47,811 bases of DNA. Origin: Patescibacteria group bacterium (lineage in GTDB: Bacteria > Patescibacteriota > CPR2 > UBA1875 > JAMCYV01). Position numbers and translations under genes: made by a program. Under the pieces are notes generated by a model, which saw only the letters and a program-made list of their open reading frames with translations, did not search any database and had not been told where the DNA came from. The DNA lies in NCBI GenBank assembly GCA_023473595.1, contig JAMCYV010000033.1:1-47811 (forward strand), given 5' to 3'. Shown one piece after another: positions 18,878-28,968 of this stretch (position 1 is the first letter of the stretch; the number at the start of each line of letters is the position of its first letter).

Positions 18878-19276
18878 TTATTTTCTCTTAATATCAAATT
18901 TAATGTAATCTTTGCTTGTTCCGGTGGCGCCGATTATTGAAAATAAGTCGAAGGCGTCTTTTACTGACCTAACTTCTATTTCATAGCCATAAATATCAAA
19001 TTTGTCGCCGGCTGAAATTTCTTTTTTGAAAGGCTCTCCTGTATCGCCATCTTTGTGTATTGATAGCCGGGCCGAATCGTCCTGAACATTAACAAGGCCT
19101 ATAGAAATTTCGTTATAGCGGGTTTGCGTCCCCTGATAAAGGATTCTCGAATTATCCGAGTTATCGTTATTTTTAGAGAGCCAAGAAATTCCCGTTAATG
19201 TTATAAAGATCAAAAATATTACGATGGCTAGTATAAGCGGCCTTCTGGATTCTTTTATGTTTCGACTCTTTTGCAC
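18878..19276 (-). CDS. Hypothetical single-TM protein
   Basis: N-terminal TM anchor followed by a soluble domain. Confidence 0.65.
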   Translation of the reverse strand: MQKSRNIKESRRPLILAIVIFLIFITLTGISWLSKNNDNSDNSRILYQGTQTRYNEISIGLVNVQDDSARLSIHKDGDTGEPFKKEISAGDKFDIYGYEIEVRSVKDAFDLFSIIGATGTSKDYIKFDIKRK

Positions 19277-19284
19277 GGCTGAAA

Positions 19285-19833
19285 TTATCTATAAAATGAT
19301 TGGCTTCTTGAGTTGTTGCAACTACAGCTTTGGCAAAGGTTCTTGTAATAGATGTAGTAACTCTCAAGATATCCGCCATAAGAATAGCCGTTATGATTAC
19401 AACCTTGGTTCCAACAGCTCGAGCAGCTGACAGAATAATACAATTGCTTCGGTGCTTGATAAGAAGGAGTCGAGGGCTGGCTTGGCGTTTTTTTGGTTCC
19501 CGAATTTGAATTATTCTGTTGTGTCGGCGTCGGTGTTTCCGTATTTGTAATACCAATCGATTTAAATAATTCATCGATATTCGGTCCATATTTGAAAAAT
19601 GAAACTGCTATAGCAAGAATAGCAGTTACCACTATTACAAAGTTAAAAAGCTGGGGTAAGAATTTTATTTTTTGGCTTAGTTTCGGCACTAATTTGCCTT
19701 GAATCATAGAAAGGACAACGATAATGCCGAATAAAATAAATACCCCATATCGCTCATTTACAAATATCCTCACAACATAGATAAAGGGATTGTATAAAAA
19801 GTTCGTATAAATGTAATCGATAGTATTTGACAT
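19285..19833 (-). CDS. Hypothetical membrane protein with Cys-rich C-terminus
   Basis: Hydrophobic segments, then CSSCWNQGCNHNGY..CQSCSC. Confidence 0.65.
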   Translation of the reverse strand: MSNTIDYIYTNFLYNPFIYVVRIFVNERYGVFILFGIIVVLSMIQGKLVPKLSQKIKFLPQLFNFVIVVTAILAIAVSFFKYGPNIDELFKSIGITNTETPTPTQQNNSNSGTKKTPSQPSTPSYQAPKQLYYSVSCSSCWNQGCNHNGYSYGGYLESYYIYYKNLCQSCSCNNSRSQSFYR

Positions 19834-19957
19834 TTCTTTAATTTACTGCTTACTCTAATAATATAACAAAACTGCTTGTAAAGCATTAATATTTTGATTA
19901 AGAATTAAAATGCTAATTGAGTGTTCTTTTTCCCCTTGTCCCCCAAGCCTTTTTTTG

Positions 19958-20716
19958 CTACCCAATTTCTTTCGCTTTTTGCCAAACTGTGAAGAAATAT
20001 TCTCTCAATGCCTTTGATAAATCTTCACTGAATATTTGCATCCCCGTTCTTTCTCTGGTCTCAAGAGGATTATTTACCGCTAAAAGTGATTTCTTAGCGT
20101 CAATAATAATGAGATGGAATCCTTCGCCAGGATAATGCCTGACTTCCCACTTCATCTTTTTCCAGCTGCCTAAAAGGTTTTTATTCTTCTCATGATACTC
20201 ATGGGCGACCATCTTTATCGTTACCCCTTTTTCAATCGCATCCCTATGCGCCAGAAGCAGTTCCTCAGGGATTTCTTCCCCAATAGAGATAATTAAAATT
20301 TCTTTCTTCGCTTCTTGTACCATCTTGGCTGCCGTTATCATCATCGCATTCCGGCCGGACAAAAGATTAACTTCAGTGGCGGGTACATTTTTTCTTCCGC
20401 TTGAAAGCTCGCCTACAGCTTTATCTTTCAAAAGTTCTATTTCGGCTGTTTTTTTCTTAGCCAATGATTCAAGGGCAATACTCGGAGAAATTGCTTGGTA
20501 GATAGCTGGATGTTTTCCGGCAACAGATATAAACTCTTTTTCAATTAAATTTTCTAATAATCGGTATAGGGCATTGGGCAAGATAGAGAGCCTTTCTGCC
20601 ATGTTCTTGACGCTGGAACTCCCCTCCTCCAAGAGAACTTGATAAACCTTTGCCTCATGGGGAGAGAGCCCTAATTTAACAAGCGTTTGTGAAGAAATTA
20701 TGTCTAAATTTTCCAT
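19958..20716 (-). CDS. TrmB-like HTH transcriptional regulator
   Basis: 'LVKLGLSPHEAKVYQVLLEEGSSSVKNMAERLSILPNALYRLLENLIEKEFI' TrmB wHTH. Confidence 0.88.
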   Translation of the reverse strand: MENLDIISSQTLVKLGLSPHEAKVYQVLLEEGSSSVKNMAERLSILPNALYRLLENLIEKEFISVAGKHPAIYQAISPSIALESLAKKKTAEIELLKDKAVGELSSGRKNVPATEVNLLSGRNAMMITAAKMVQEAKKEILIISIGEEIPEELLLAHRDAIEKGVTIKMVAHEYHEKNKNLLGSWKKMKWEVRHYPGEGFHLIIIDAKKSLLAVNNPLETRERTGMQIFSEDLSKALREYFFTVWQKAKEIG

Positions 20717-20730
20717 ATTTACGCTTATTT

Positions 20731-20766
20731 TAACATATTACCGTTAAAACTACAAGTGGTATGTTA
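20731..20766. promoter_or_regulatory. Candidate operator upstream of the TrmB-like gene
   Basis: Inverted arms TAACATA(tt)ACC ... GGTATGTTA. Confidence 0.4.
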
Positions 20767-20869
20767 ATATATATAATTCTTTGAAAATTTAATAAACACC
20801 TTTCAAAAAGGTTTTAGATAGAAGCAATGAGCAACCCATATATAAACTAGGTTAGCAAAGGAGAGAAAA

Positions 20870-21286
20870 ATGTCGGTAAAGATTAAGGGCCTAAAGGGCC
20901 AAATCCAGGAACTAAAGCTTATCTACAACGATGATCTGGCGATAGTGAGGGGCTTTATGTACGGTTACCTTACTGCAATGTTCCCGCTTTGGGCTATTGC
21001 AACCGGCCGCACCCCAAGTAGCCTCACGGAGGAAAACGTTTGGCAGTTCCAGCAGTTCCTAGATACCAACGGCTTCTATATCAGTAACGAGGCGAGAGAC
21101 GGTATCTTCGCCGATTACCAAGAAGCCAGGTCAGCTTTTCTTGATGATAAAACCATCGAAGAAAGAGAGGAGGAATTGAACTCCTGCATTGCAGAATACA
21201 AGATAGCCCAGGATGCAAATCGCTCGATGCGAAACGATGCTCTTGGACGAATCGACATAAAGGGCAAAGACTTCTACCAACAGTAA
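20870..21286 (+). CDS. Hypothetical protein
   Basis: ORF with AAAGGAG SD; followed by terminator. Confidence 0.65.
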   Translation: MSVKIKGLKGQIQELKLIYNDDLAIVRGFMYGYLTAMFPLWAIATGRTPSSLTEENVWQFQQFLDTNGFYISNEARDGIFADYQEARSAFLDDKTIEEREEELNSCIAEYKIAQDANRSMRNDALGRIDIKGKDFYQQ

Positions 21287-21291
21287 CCCAA

Positions 21292-21325
21292 AGCGCCCCG
21301 AGAATTATCTCGGGGCGTTCTTTAT
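21292..21325 (+). terminator. Intrinsic terminator
   Basis: GCGCCCCGAGAattaTCTCGGGGCG then TTCTTT. Confidence 0.8.
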
Positions 21326-21327
21326 AT

Positions 21328-21362
21328 TCCCCTTGTCCTCCCAGCCCTTTTTTGCTATAATA
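21328..21362 (+). promoter_or_regulatory. Recurring promoter-like element CCCCTTGTCCtCCcAGCCCTTTTTTGCTATAATA
   Basis: TATAAT -10 preceded by a shared C-rich segment also present at 19931 and 21914. Confidence 0.6.
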
Positions 21363-21440
21363 GGCGTGAAATGTACTGGAGGGTCTATCTTTTATGATAA
21401 GACCTTTTTCGTTTGGCAACTTGAAGGGAGGAATGAGCTA

Positions 21441-21569
21441 GTGAGCATCATCGAAGCTATAAGAAAGCTTGCACAGCTTGTGGCGCGCGAAGGTGATCGT
21501 GAAGATGACGAAGCGCTTCAGCAGGTAATCAACGCTCTCGAAAATCACGGGATACAGACAAGCGAGTAA
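21441..21569 (+). CDS. Small hypothetical protein (GTG start)
   Basis: GGGAGG SD 9 bp before GTG; 42 codons. Confidence 0.5.
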   Translation: MSIIEAIRKLAQLVAREGDREDDEALQQVINALENHGIQTSE

Positions 21570-21595
21570 TAGTATCTCGAGGAGATGAAAACTGA

Positions 21596-21835
21596 ATGCG
21601 GAATGGAATTCATGTTTACCCGGATGACCCCCCGAGTAGAGAGTGCTATCTGGAGTTTAACCGCTTTCCAAAAAATTCCAAAGATCCGGCGACTACTCCG
21701 GGATGCGTTGTAACGACTCTCGAATGCAAGTGTGGAAAGCCCTATCACACCTTCAGGGTTGACGAGCTGCGAGATGCTCTTAAGACCGGGGCAGCAAGGA
21801 TACCACCAGAGCCTGACAAACAGCCAGTGGAATAG
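21596..21835 (+). CDS. Hypothetical protein (79 aa)
   Basis: ORF followed by a terminator hairpin. Confidence 0.55.
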   Translation: MRNGIHVYPDDPPSRECYLEFNRFPKNSKDPATTPGCVVTTLECKCGKPYHTFRVDELRDALKTGAARIPPEPDKQPVE

Positions 21836-21854
21836 AATCAACCGGCACCACATT

Positions 21855-21899
21855 AAGGACTAGGTATATGCCACGTGCACACCTAGTCCTTTTTCTTTA
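21855..21899 (+). terminator. Intrinsic terminator
   Basis: AAGGACTAGGT...ACCTAGTCCTTTTTCTTT. Confidence 0.8.
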
Positions 21900-21913
21900 C
21901 TGGAATTATCCTC

Positions 21914-21949
21914 TCCCCTTGTCCCCCAAGCCCTTTTTTGCTATACTAT
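21914..21949 (+). promoter_or_regulatory. Recurring promoter-like element CCCCTTGTCCCCCAAGCCCTTTTTTGCTATACTATA
   Basis: Copy of the 21328/19931 element. Confidence 0.6.
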
Positions 21950-22040
21950 AGGGAAATATTAATAATATTAAGGCCGGTTTCCGGTCGACAAGCAACTAGC
22001 AAGCCGATCGGTATGTTAATTTTGCTAGAAAGGAATAATC

Positions 22041-22436
22041 ATGAACGAAAATTTACTTTTTTGGTGGTCGGTAATATCAACAGTCCTAAATGTTGGGCTA
22101 CTCTTAGCCAGTGTTTGGCTACTGTCAGCAGAAAAGGAAAGGGCAAAAAGAAAGAACTCTCAGGTAAAGATTTGGCAACAAGATGCAAATGGTTTAAGTG
22201 CTGCTCTGCAGAGAATGATTAGTGACGTTCATAACGGCCTTTACACAACTACCCAGGATATGGCGAATACCCTTTGGGCATTACAAGCTCTTGCATTTTC
22301 GCTATATCAATCACTCTTTGAAGAAAGAGCTATCACAGAAGATGAATATAAGCAGCAGCAAAAGGAGCTTGTAGAAGAATACAAGAAATCCAGACAACCA
22401 TTAATACCTGAGGAAGAAAGTACAAAAAAGAAATAG
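22041..22436 (+). CDS. Hypothetical single-TM protein
   Basis: N-terminal TM then charged helical region. Confidence 0.65.
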   Translation: MNENLLFWWSVISTVLNVGLLLASVWLLSAEKERAKRKNSQVKIWQQDANGLSAALQRMISDVHNGLYTTTQDMANTLWALQALAFSLYQSLFEERAITEDEYKQQQKELVEEYKKSRQPLIPEEESTKKK

Positions 22437-22454
22437 TTCTAGCGCATCTCGCTT
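22434..22454. repeat. Candidate left boundary repeat TAGTTCTAGCGCATCTCGCTT
   Basis: 18/21 identity to 44756-44776; adjacent to the serine recombinase. Confidence 0.4.
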
Positions 22455-22494
22455 CACCAGTAGACGCAGGTTGGAACAGAGATTTCCAAGCGTA

Positions 22495-22533
22495 AAAAGA
22501 CACGAAATCGTTTAGAAATTCGTGTTTTTTTGT
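22495..22533. terminator. Intrinsic terminator hairpin
   Basis: ACACGAAAT..ATTCGTGT followed by T-run. Confidence 0.65.
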
Positions 22534-22558
22534 TAACCCACCTGTTGGATAGAACGGA

Positions 22559-23821
22559 TTACTTTAAAAAAATATACTTATCTTTAAGAAAAAGCTTGCA
22601 CCCAAGGTTTTTAAGAAGTCTTTGTCTGTCTTCTGGAGATCCGTTTGCGACTACATATTTCATATGAGATCTGACATCAATATGTTCTTTAGCTTCTTTT
22701 TGATACTTAGAACTTAGTTCATTAGAGTATTTTCTGTATTTATCAATTTCGTATTCATATTCTTTACGGAGTAAGAACTTATCAATATTAACCCCATCCA
22801 TCGTCGAAACAAGCTGGGGAATTAAATCCCTCTCGTTGATCGGTTTTTGTTTGCATTGCCGTTTAGTGTATTTACTACACATGTAGTAAACATGTCTTTT
22901 TCTGGTTCCATCAGTATGTTCCCGGTATTTTTCTTCAGCAGTAATGGATGAACCGCATTCTCCGCACCTTAAAGTTCCTGAAAAATTGAAATTTTTGGGA
23001 TGGTGTCTGCCTTTTGGAACTCTTCCTAAATTCTTCTGCACTTTGTCAAATAGTTCCTTGGTAATAATTGATTCGTGATCAACATCGTACCAGTTGCCGC
23101 TTTTAACCGGCCATTCAAATTTTCCGTAATAGTAAGAGTTTTTTAAGGTACGGTAGAGAACAGTAATTGTGAGTGGTTCACTTGACCGAGATTTAAATCC
23201 GATGCTCTCTGCCCAATCAAGGATTTTTCTGCCAGAGATTCCACTAGCTGACATCTCAAACATCCTTTTAATATGTGGCGCCCTTTTGGGATCCAGAGTA
23301 ATCTTTTTCATCCCTTTAGCATGATTGGGATCATTTAAGTAACCTAAGGGGGTCATGCAAGGCCTCACTCCCATTTCGCATCTTGCCTTCATTCCTCTTA
23401 TCACATTAATAGCCCTATTATCATTTTCGAGTTTGGCTTGGGAACCTAATATCATTAGTAAGAATTTATCGTTTGGGGAATTAGTAAAGACTTGGTTATA
23501 TGTTCTAATTTCTGCCAACCTTCTTTGGTCGATTAAATCAACCAAAACCCCTAGATCCCCGGCATTCCTGCTTAGGCGATCGGTTTGCCAGGTGATTATC
23601 CCTTGAAATTTATCAGCTCTAAGGTCTTGGATTAGCTCATTAAAGACTGGTCTTTCACCTGAATTCTTAGCCGAATGAGATTCTCTCTTAACTTCAGTAA
23701 CCTTTAGTTCGTCACGCTCCGCAATGGCCAGCATTTCCTTAACCTGAGAATCAATTGAAAGCGCTTGCTTTTCATCATTTTCGGTTGACTTACGTGCATA
23801 AAGGCAATAGTTGTATTTCAT
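22559..23821 (-). CDS. Large serine recombinase / site-specific integrase
   Basis: 'YCLYARKSTENDEKQALSIDSQ' resolvase N-terminus, 'TDRLSRNAGDL', recombinase domain and zinc beta ribbon 'LRCGECGSSI...YYMCSKYTKRQCKQK'. Confidence 0.95.
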   Translation of the reverse strand: MKYNYCLYARKSTENDEKQALSIDSQVKEMLAIAERDELKVTEVKRESHSAKNSGERPVFNELIQDLRADKFQGIITWQTDRLSRNAGDLGVLVDLIDQRRLAEIRTYNQVFTNSPNDKFLLMILGSQAKLENDNRAINVIRGMKARCEMGVRPCMTPLGYLNDPNHAKGMKKITLDPKRAPHIKRMFEMSASGISGRKILDWAESIGFKSRSSEPLTITVLYRTLKNSYYYGKFEWPVKSGNWYDVDHESIITKELFDKVQKNLGRVPKGRHHPKNFNFSGTLRCGECGSSITAEEKYREHTDGTRKRHVYYMCSKYTKRQCKQKPINERDLIPQLVSTMDGVNIDKFLLRKEYEYEIDKYRKYSNELSSKYQKEAKEHIDVRSHMKYVVANGSPEDRQRLLKNLGCKLFLKDKYIFLK

Positions 23822-23886
23822 GGCCCCGAGGGTATCGCAGAAAAGTACTTCTGCTAAGCACTTTTTAGCTTTAATTATTCAAAGAA

Positions 23887-23915
23887 TTGACATTGTTTTA
23901 AATTCTCGTTAAAAT
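23887..23915 (+). promoter_or_regulatory. Promoter of csoR-copper operon
   Basis: TTGACA - 17 bp - TAAAAT, overlapping an operator dyad. Confidence 0.7.
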
Positions 23916-23940
23916 TACCTGTACCATTGGTAGAGGTAAT
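23914..23940. promoter_or_regulatory. Candidate CsoR operator
   Basis: ATTACCTgTACCAtTGGTAgAGGTAAT near-perfect 27-bp dyad directly upstream of csoR. Confidence 0.75.
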
Positions 23941-23958
23941 TAATTGAAAGAAGGTGAA

Positions 23959-24231
23959 ATGGCAACAAAGAAAGAACAGGCTCTTACAAACTTTAAAAAA
24001 GCGCAGAGTCACATGAGTAAAGTCATCAAAATGATTGAAAACGATGACTACTGCATTGACATTATGCAGCAGAACTTAGCGGTACTTGGTCTATTAAAAT
24101 CAGCTCATGAAATGTTAATGGAAGGTCATCTCGATAGTTGTTTTAATGCAGCAATGAAAACAAACAACGTGGAACGTCAGAAAAAAATGATTGATGAAAT
24201 TCTTAAGGTTGTTAAATACTCAAATAGATAG
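23959..24231 (+). CDS. csoR: CsoR/FrmR-family metal-sensing transcriptional repressor
   Basis: DUF156 fold; C-H-C ligand pattern 'DDYCIDIMQQ...GHLDSC'. Confidence 0.9.
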   Translation: MATKKEQALTNFKKAQSHMSKVIKMIENDDYCIDIMQQNLAVLGLLKSAHEMLMEGHLDSCFNAAMKTNNVERQKKMIDEILKVVKYSNR

Positions 24232-24246
24232 AAAGGTCCAGGAGGG

Positions 24247-25983
24247 ATGATAAAATTCCAAGTCCTTGTTAAGGGAATGCACTGTCGTTCTTGCGAACTC
24301 ATTATCGAAGAGGAGGTAAGTAAGATCCCGGGTGTTAAAAGAGTTCATGCGAGTACCAAAAGCAAAGCTGTCGAAATCTACAGCGAAAGATCGTTAAGCA
24401 AAAACGAAGTCGCAAAAGCTATCAGCGATGCTGGATACGAGGTTGGGACTGAAGAAAAAGTTCTAATTTCCAAAAATCCTCAAAACTACAAGGATTTATT
24501 GATTGCAGGTGTCATTCTTGTGGCTGTAATCTTGGTGGCGAAGCTATTTGGTCTTGATAAAATAGCTACTTCTAGCGGCTCAGGTAGAGCCAGTCTACCA
24601 GTTATATTTGTTATTGGTTTAACGGCAGGGCTTTCAACATGCATGGCCTTGGTCGGTGGACTAATTCTTGGTATATCAGCTAGGCATGCAGAAAAACATC
24701 CCGAAGCAACCCCGATGCAAAAATTTAGGCCACACCTTTTTTTCAACATTGGTCGTATAGCCTCTTACTTTTTCTTAGGAGGTGTAATAGGTCAGATTGG
24801 ATCGGCATTTAAACTTTCGGGTCCAACCCTTGGCTTCATCACAATTTTTGTTGGTATTGTGATGTTTTTTCTTGGTCTCCAGCTTATTGAAATATTTCCA
24901 AAACTTTCGAGTGGGTTTACTCTACCAAAATTTATAAGCAATATTTTTAGAATCAAGAGCAGGGAAACAAAAGAATATAGTCACAAAAACTCTTTAATAC
25001 TAGGTGCATTAACTTTCTTTTTGCCTTGCGGTTTTACACAGGCGATGCAAGTTCTTGCCGTAAGTACGGGTAGTTTTGTTTCCGGCGCTCTCATAATGGG
25101 AACATTTGCGCTTGGAACGACCCCTGGCCTCTTGGGTATTGGAGGTCTTACTTCCTATCTTAAGAAGGGGTACTTTTCACGTTTGTTCTTTAAATTTGTT
25201 GGCCTACTCGTAATTGCGTTATCGATATTCAATCTATCAAACGGCTTGAACCTCACTGGGGTGAAAGCTTATTTTGCATCAGGCGCGGCAACTACCGGGG
25301 GTACAAATGTCCAAGAAGAAAACGGAACTCAAATTGTAAAAATGGACCAGACAACTTACGGCTATAGCCCCAATAAGTTTACGGTTAAAGTCGGGAAGCC
25401 GGTGAAATGGATTATTACTTCAAAGGATTCAGCCACTTGTGCCAGCTCCTTGATTGTTTCAAAACTAAAGATCCAAAAGTCGCTGCAAGAAGGCGAGAAT
25501 ATCATTGAATTTACACCAAAGGAAACAGGAAAGATTTCCTTTTCTTGTTCAATGGGAATGTATACAGGATACTTTAATGTTGTTGATGACAATGGAAACC
25601 CAGCACAGCAAACATCACCTCAGACAAATAACGATGTTCCGACCGGACCACAGCAAACCCCCAAAATAATCGGTCCTAAAATAGCACCATCTGCCCCCGT
25701 CAATCCCGACCTGCAGCTATTTAAAGCAATTTATACCGTCCAAGATAGAGTCCAGCCCAATACATTTAATGTCAAACGTGGCAAGCCGGTCCGAATTGAA
25801 ATCGAAGCTAAAGAAGATGGTGTGGGGTGCATGAGCGCAATTGAAATTCCAGGAATTATAAATGAACCTCAAATATTTGAAGCTGGGCAAACAGTGGTGT
25901 TTGAATTTACTCCAGATCAAGCTGGGGGATATCAGATGACTTGTGCGATGGGTGTTCCATTCGGTTCTATCAACGTCACTTAA
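24247..25983 (+). CDS. HMA domain - SafE/DsbD-like 6-TM domain - two cupredoxin-like domains fusion
   Basis: 'KGMHCRSCELIIEEEV' HMA; 'GLSTCMALVGGLILGI' and 'FFLPCGFTQAMQVLA' TM domain; two 'SCSMGMYTGYFNV'/'TCAMGVPFGSINV' cupredoxin ends. Confidence 0.9.
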   Translation: MIKFQVLVKGMHCRSCELIIEEEVSKIPGVKRVHASTKSKAVEIYSERSLSKNEVAKAISDAGYEVGTEEKVLISKNPQNYKDLLIAGVILVAVILVAKLFGLDKIATSSGSGRASLPVIFVIGLTAGLSTCMALVGGLILGISARHAEKHPEATPMQKFRPHLFFNIGRIASYFFLGGVIGQIGSAFKLSGPTLGFITIFVGIVMFFLGLQLIEIFPKLSSGFTLPKFISNIFRIKSRETKEYSHKNSLILGALTFFLPCGFTQAMQVLAVSTGSFVSGALIMGTFALGTTPGLLGIGGLTSYLKKGYFSRLFFKFVGLLVIALSIFNLSNGLNLTGVKAYFASGAATTGGTNVQEENGTQIVKMDQTTYGYSPNKFTVKVGKPVKWIITSKDSATCASSLIVSKLKIQKSLQEGENIIEFTPKETGKISFSCSMGMYTGYFNVVDDNGNPAQQTSPQTNNDVPTGPQQTPKIIGPKIAPSAPVNPDLQLFKAIYTVQDRVQPNTFNVKRGKPVRIEIEAKEDGVGCMSAIEIPGIINEPQIFEAGQTVVFEFTPDQAGGYQMTCAMGVPFGSINVT

Positions 25984-25997
25984 TGATGAAATTTTAA

Positions 25998-26046
25998 TTG
26001 ACAATGAAAACAAGTAGATTATAATAATAAGACCTATACCATAGGT
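25998..26046 (+). promoter_or_regulatory. Promoter and CsoR-like operator upstream of copZ-copA
   Basis: TTGACA - 16 bp - TATAAT followed by ACCTATACCATAGGT, sharing TACCATWGGT with the csoR operator. Confidence 0.65.
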
Positions 26047-26064
26047 GACGGTAAGGAGAACTAG

Positions 26065-26265
26065 ATGAGTGAACTAAATCTTAAAATAGATGGCATTACT
26101 TGTCCCGCTTGCGTGAAATTAATTGAAAGAAGAATTTCTAAAATTGGGGGAGTTAATTCGGTTGATGTGAACCTTGGGGGCGAGGCAACGATTAACTCTG
26201 ATCAAGAAATTGACTTGGAAGAAATTAAAGAAGTATTAAGTGACACTGATTATAAAGTAAATTAA
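26065..26265 (+). CDS. copZ: HMA-domain copper chaperone-like protein
   Basis: 'IDGITCPACVKLIERRISKIGGVNSVDVNL'. Confidence 0.85.
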   Translation: MSELNLKIDGITCPACVKLIERRISKIGGVNSVDVNLGGEATINSDQEIDLEEIKEVLSDTDYKVN

Positions 26266-26274
26266 GGGGTCAGA

Positions 26275-28968
26275 ATGAAAAAAGAAATCGAATTAGATAT
26301 TAAAGGCATGCATTGTGAAGCCTGTGAGAAAATCATCACCGAAGATTTATCTGCTTTGCCTGGAGTAACCATCAAATCAATCTCATCCAAAAGGGGCAAA
26401 GGTATAATAGAAGTCGAGACAGACAAAACACCGGTTGCAAAAATCCTCGAGACTATAAATGATTCTGGTTACGATGCAAGCTGTGCAGCCGGTCTTGAGC
26501 ATGAGAGTGAAGATGCGGTTAAAAATGCTACGCTGGTGAAAGAAGAAACTAAGCCCGAAGGTGGCAAGAGAATCTCTTTGGAACTCTCCGGCATGCACTG
26601 CGCTTCTTGCGCTGGTCTCATTGAACGAGGACTAAAGAAAACTCCCGGGGTAGTAAGCGCAAGCGTAAACTTTGCAGCAGAAAAGGCCCTCGTTACCTTT
26701 AATGACAATAAGGTTGATGAGAATGGTCTGATTGATGCCGTTAAGAGAGCTGGCTATCAGGCCGAGGTTGAACAAAAAAACGACAAAAGTGAGAAGAAAA
26801 AACAAGAGATAGATAGTCTTTTCAAAAAGTTTTTGGTAAGCCTTGTTTTGAGTCTACCGATGCTTTATTTTATGATGCTTGATTTCTTTCCTAAGCTTCC
26901 TGGTGGTTCATTTTTGCCACCATACTTTGCAATTGTCTCATTGGTTCTTACTATCCCGGTCCAATTTATTATTGGAAAAGGCTTTTATAAAGGAATGTGG
27001 TCCAGCCTAAAGATGAAAACCTTCAATATGGACAGTCTGATTGCGATTGGTACTTCCACCGCTTTCTTTTATAGTTTAATTAATTATGTCATCTTTGTAT
27101 TTCAAAATAACACGCTGCTTGGCCTAAACGGAGCAAAAGTCCCTGATTTATACTTTGAAACTGCCGCTTTCCTTATCACTTTTGTCATTCTTGGTAAATG
27201 GCTTGAGGCAAGGGCTAAAGGGAAAACCAGTGAAGCTATCAAGAAACTGATGGGCCTTCAGGCCAAAACTGCCCGAGTCATCAGAGACGGCAAACCATTC
27301 GATGTTCCGATTGATGATGTTGTCAAAGGCGACATTATTCTCGTTCGTCCAGGCGAAAAAGTTCCGGTTGACGGTACAATCACAAAAGGATCATCGGCAG
27401 TTGATGAGTCAATGGTGACTGGTGAGAGTATCCCGGTTGAAAAGCATGTTGGAGACGGTGTAATCGGCGCAACAATCAATAAAACCGGCAGTTTTGAATT
27501 TGAGGCAACCAGAGTTGGCGGGGAGACAACCCTTGCTCAAATTATCCGGCTTATCGAAGAAGCTCAAGGCTCAAAAGCGCCGATTCAAGCTTTCGCTGAT
27601 CAGATTTCCTCTTGGTTTGTGCCGGCTGTAATTGCGATTGCGGTAATTACATTTATTGCTTGGTACTTTATTTTCGGTGCAGGGCTAACCTTTTCACTCC
27701 TTGCTTTTACTGCTGTTATCGTGATCGCTTGTCCTTGCGCGCTTGGTCTGGCTACGCCAACTGCAATCATGGTTGGAACCGGAAAGGGTGCTGAGCATGG
27801 CATTTTAATTAAAGGCGGGGAACCATTAGAAACTGCATGTAAAGTTCAGGCAATCGTCTTTGATAAAACCGGAACATTGACTCACGGTAAGCCGGTTGTG
27901 ACAGATGTTTTAATCATAGGCGATGAAAAGAAAGACGAAATCTTAAAAATCGCCGGTAGCATCGAAAAATCATCAGAACACCCCTTAGCTGAAGCAATCT
28001 ATACTCATTCAACAGAGGAAAATGCGCAGATAGTCGATGTCAAAGACTTTACAGCAATTCCCGGACATGGCGTTGAGGGAGTAATCGGTAAAAAGAAATA
28101 CTACTTTGGCAATAGAAGACTTGTAACTGATGTTGTTAAGTTGTCGGTTGATAAAATCAACTATGATTTGGTTAAACTAGAAGAACAAGGTAAAACGGCA
28201 ATGATCCTAACAGATGAAAAGGCGGTGCTCGCTATTGTCGCAGTTGCTGATACAGTAAAGGAAACCTCGAAAGAAGCAGTGGATAGACTTCAAAAGATGG
28301 GTGTCGAAGTCTATATGATTACTGGTGACAATGAGCGAACGGCAAAAGCAATTGCAAATCAGGTCGGAATAAAAAATATTCTTGCCGAAGTATTGCCTGA
28401 AGATAAGGCCAATGAGGTTAAAAAGCTACAGAGTAAGGGTCTAAAGGTAGCTATGGTCGGGGATGGTATCAATGATGCACCTGCTCTCGCTCAGGCAGAC
28501 CTAGGAATTGCTATGGGGTCTGGCACCGACGTCGCCATGGAAACAGGCGGGATCGTAATCATAAAAGATGACCTTCGAGATGTGACAACGGCAATCCAGC
28601 TTTCGAAAGAGACTATGGATAAAATCAAGCAGAATATGTTCTTTGCCCTGTTTTACAACGTAATTGGTATTCCAATCGCCGCTAGAGTATTTATCGGCCT
28701 CGGTCTTGTTCTTAAACCAGAATTGGCCGGTCTTGCCATGGCCCTAAGCTCAATCTCTGTCGTTTCCAATTCGCTACTGCTACGAGGCTTTAAGCCGGGT
28801 AAAAAGAACTATGTGTCAATGATAGCACCAGTTATTATGATCGTGATCTTTTCTCTTTTATTCTTTGAATTTGCAAAGATCAGCTCAAAGATGTCAGATG
28901 AGGATAATAAAAGCAAAACTAATATGTCCGAGGATGAATGTAGCGGACAAGCATGTGAGGTTAAATAA
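26275..28968 (+). CDS. copA: Copper-translocating P-type ATPase with two N-terminal HMA domains
   Basis: Two GMHCxxC motifs, [27 protein letters not shown]. Confidence 0.96.
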   Translation: MKKEIELDIKGMHCEACEKIITEDLSALPGVTIKSISSKRGKGIIEVETDKTPVAKILETINDSGYDASCAAGLEHESEDAVKNATLVKEETKPEGGKRISLELSGMHCASCAGLIERGLKKTPGVVSASVNFAAEKALVTFNDNKVDENGLIDAVKRAGYQAEVEQKNDKSEKKKQEIDSLFKKFLVSLVLSLPMLYFMMLDFFPKLPGGSFLPPYFAIVSLVLTIPVQFIIGKGFYKGMWSSLKMKTFNMDSLIAIGTSTAFFYSLINYVIFVFQNNTLLGLNGAKVPDLYFETAAFLITFVILGKWLEARAKGKTSEAIKKLMGLQAKTARVIRDGKPFDVPIDDVVKGDIILVRPGEKVPVDGTITKGSSAVDESMVTGESIPVEKHVGDGVIGATINKTGSFEFEATRVGGETTLAQIIRLIEEAQGSKAPIQAFADQISSWFVPAVIAIAVITFIAWYFIFGAGLTFSLLAFTAVIVIACPCALGLATPTAIMVGTGKGAEHGILIKGGEPLETACKVQAIVFDKTGTLTHGKPVVTDVLIIGDEKKDEILKIAGSIEKSSEHPLAEAIYTHSTEENAQIVDVKDFTAIPGHGVEGVIGKKKYYFGNRRLVTDVVKLSVDKINYDLVKLEEQGKTAMILTDEKAVLAIVAVADTVKETSKEAVDRLQKMGVEVYMITGDNERTAKAIANQVGIKNILAEVLPEDKANEVKKLQSKGLKVAMVGDGINDAPALAQADLGIAMGSGTDVAMETGGIVIIKDDLRDVTTAIQLSKETMDKIKQNMFFALFYNVIGIPIAARVFIGLGLVLKPELAGLAMALSSISVVSNSLLLRGFKPGKKNYVSMIAPVIMIVIFSLLFFEFAKISSKMSDEDNKSKTNMSEDECSGQACEVK

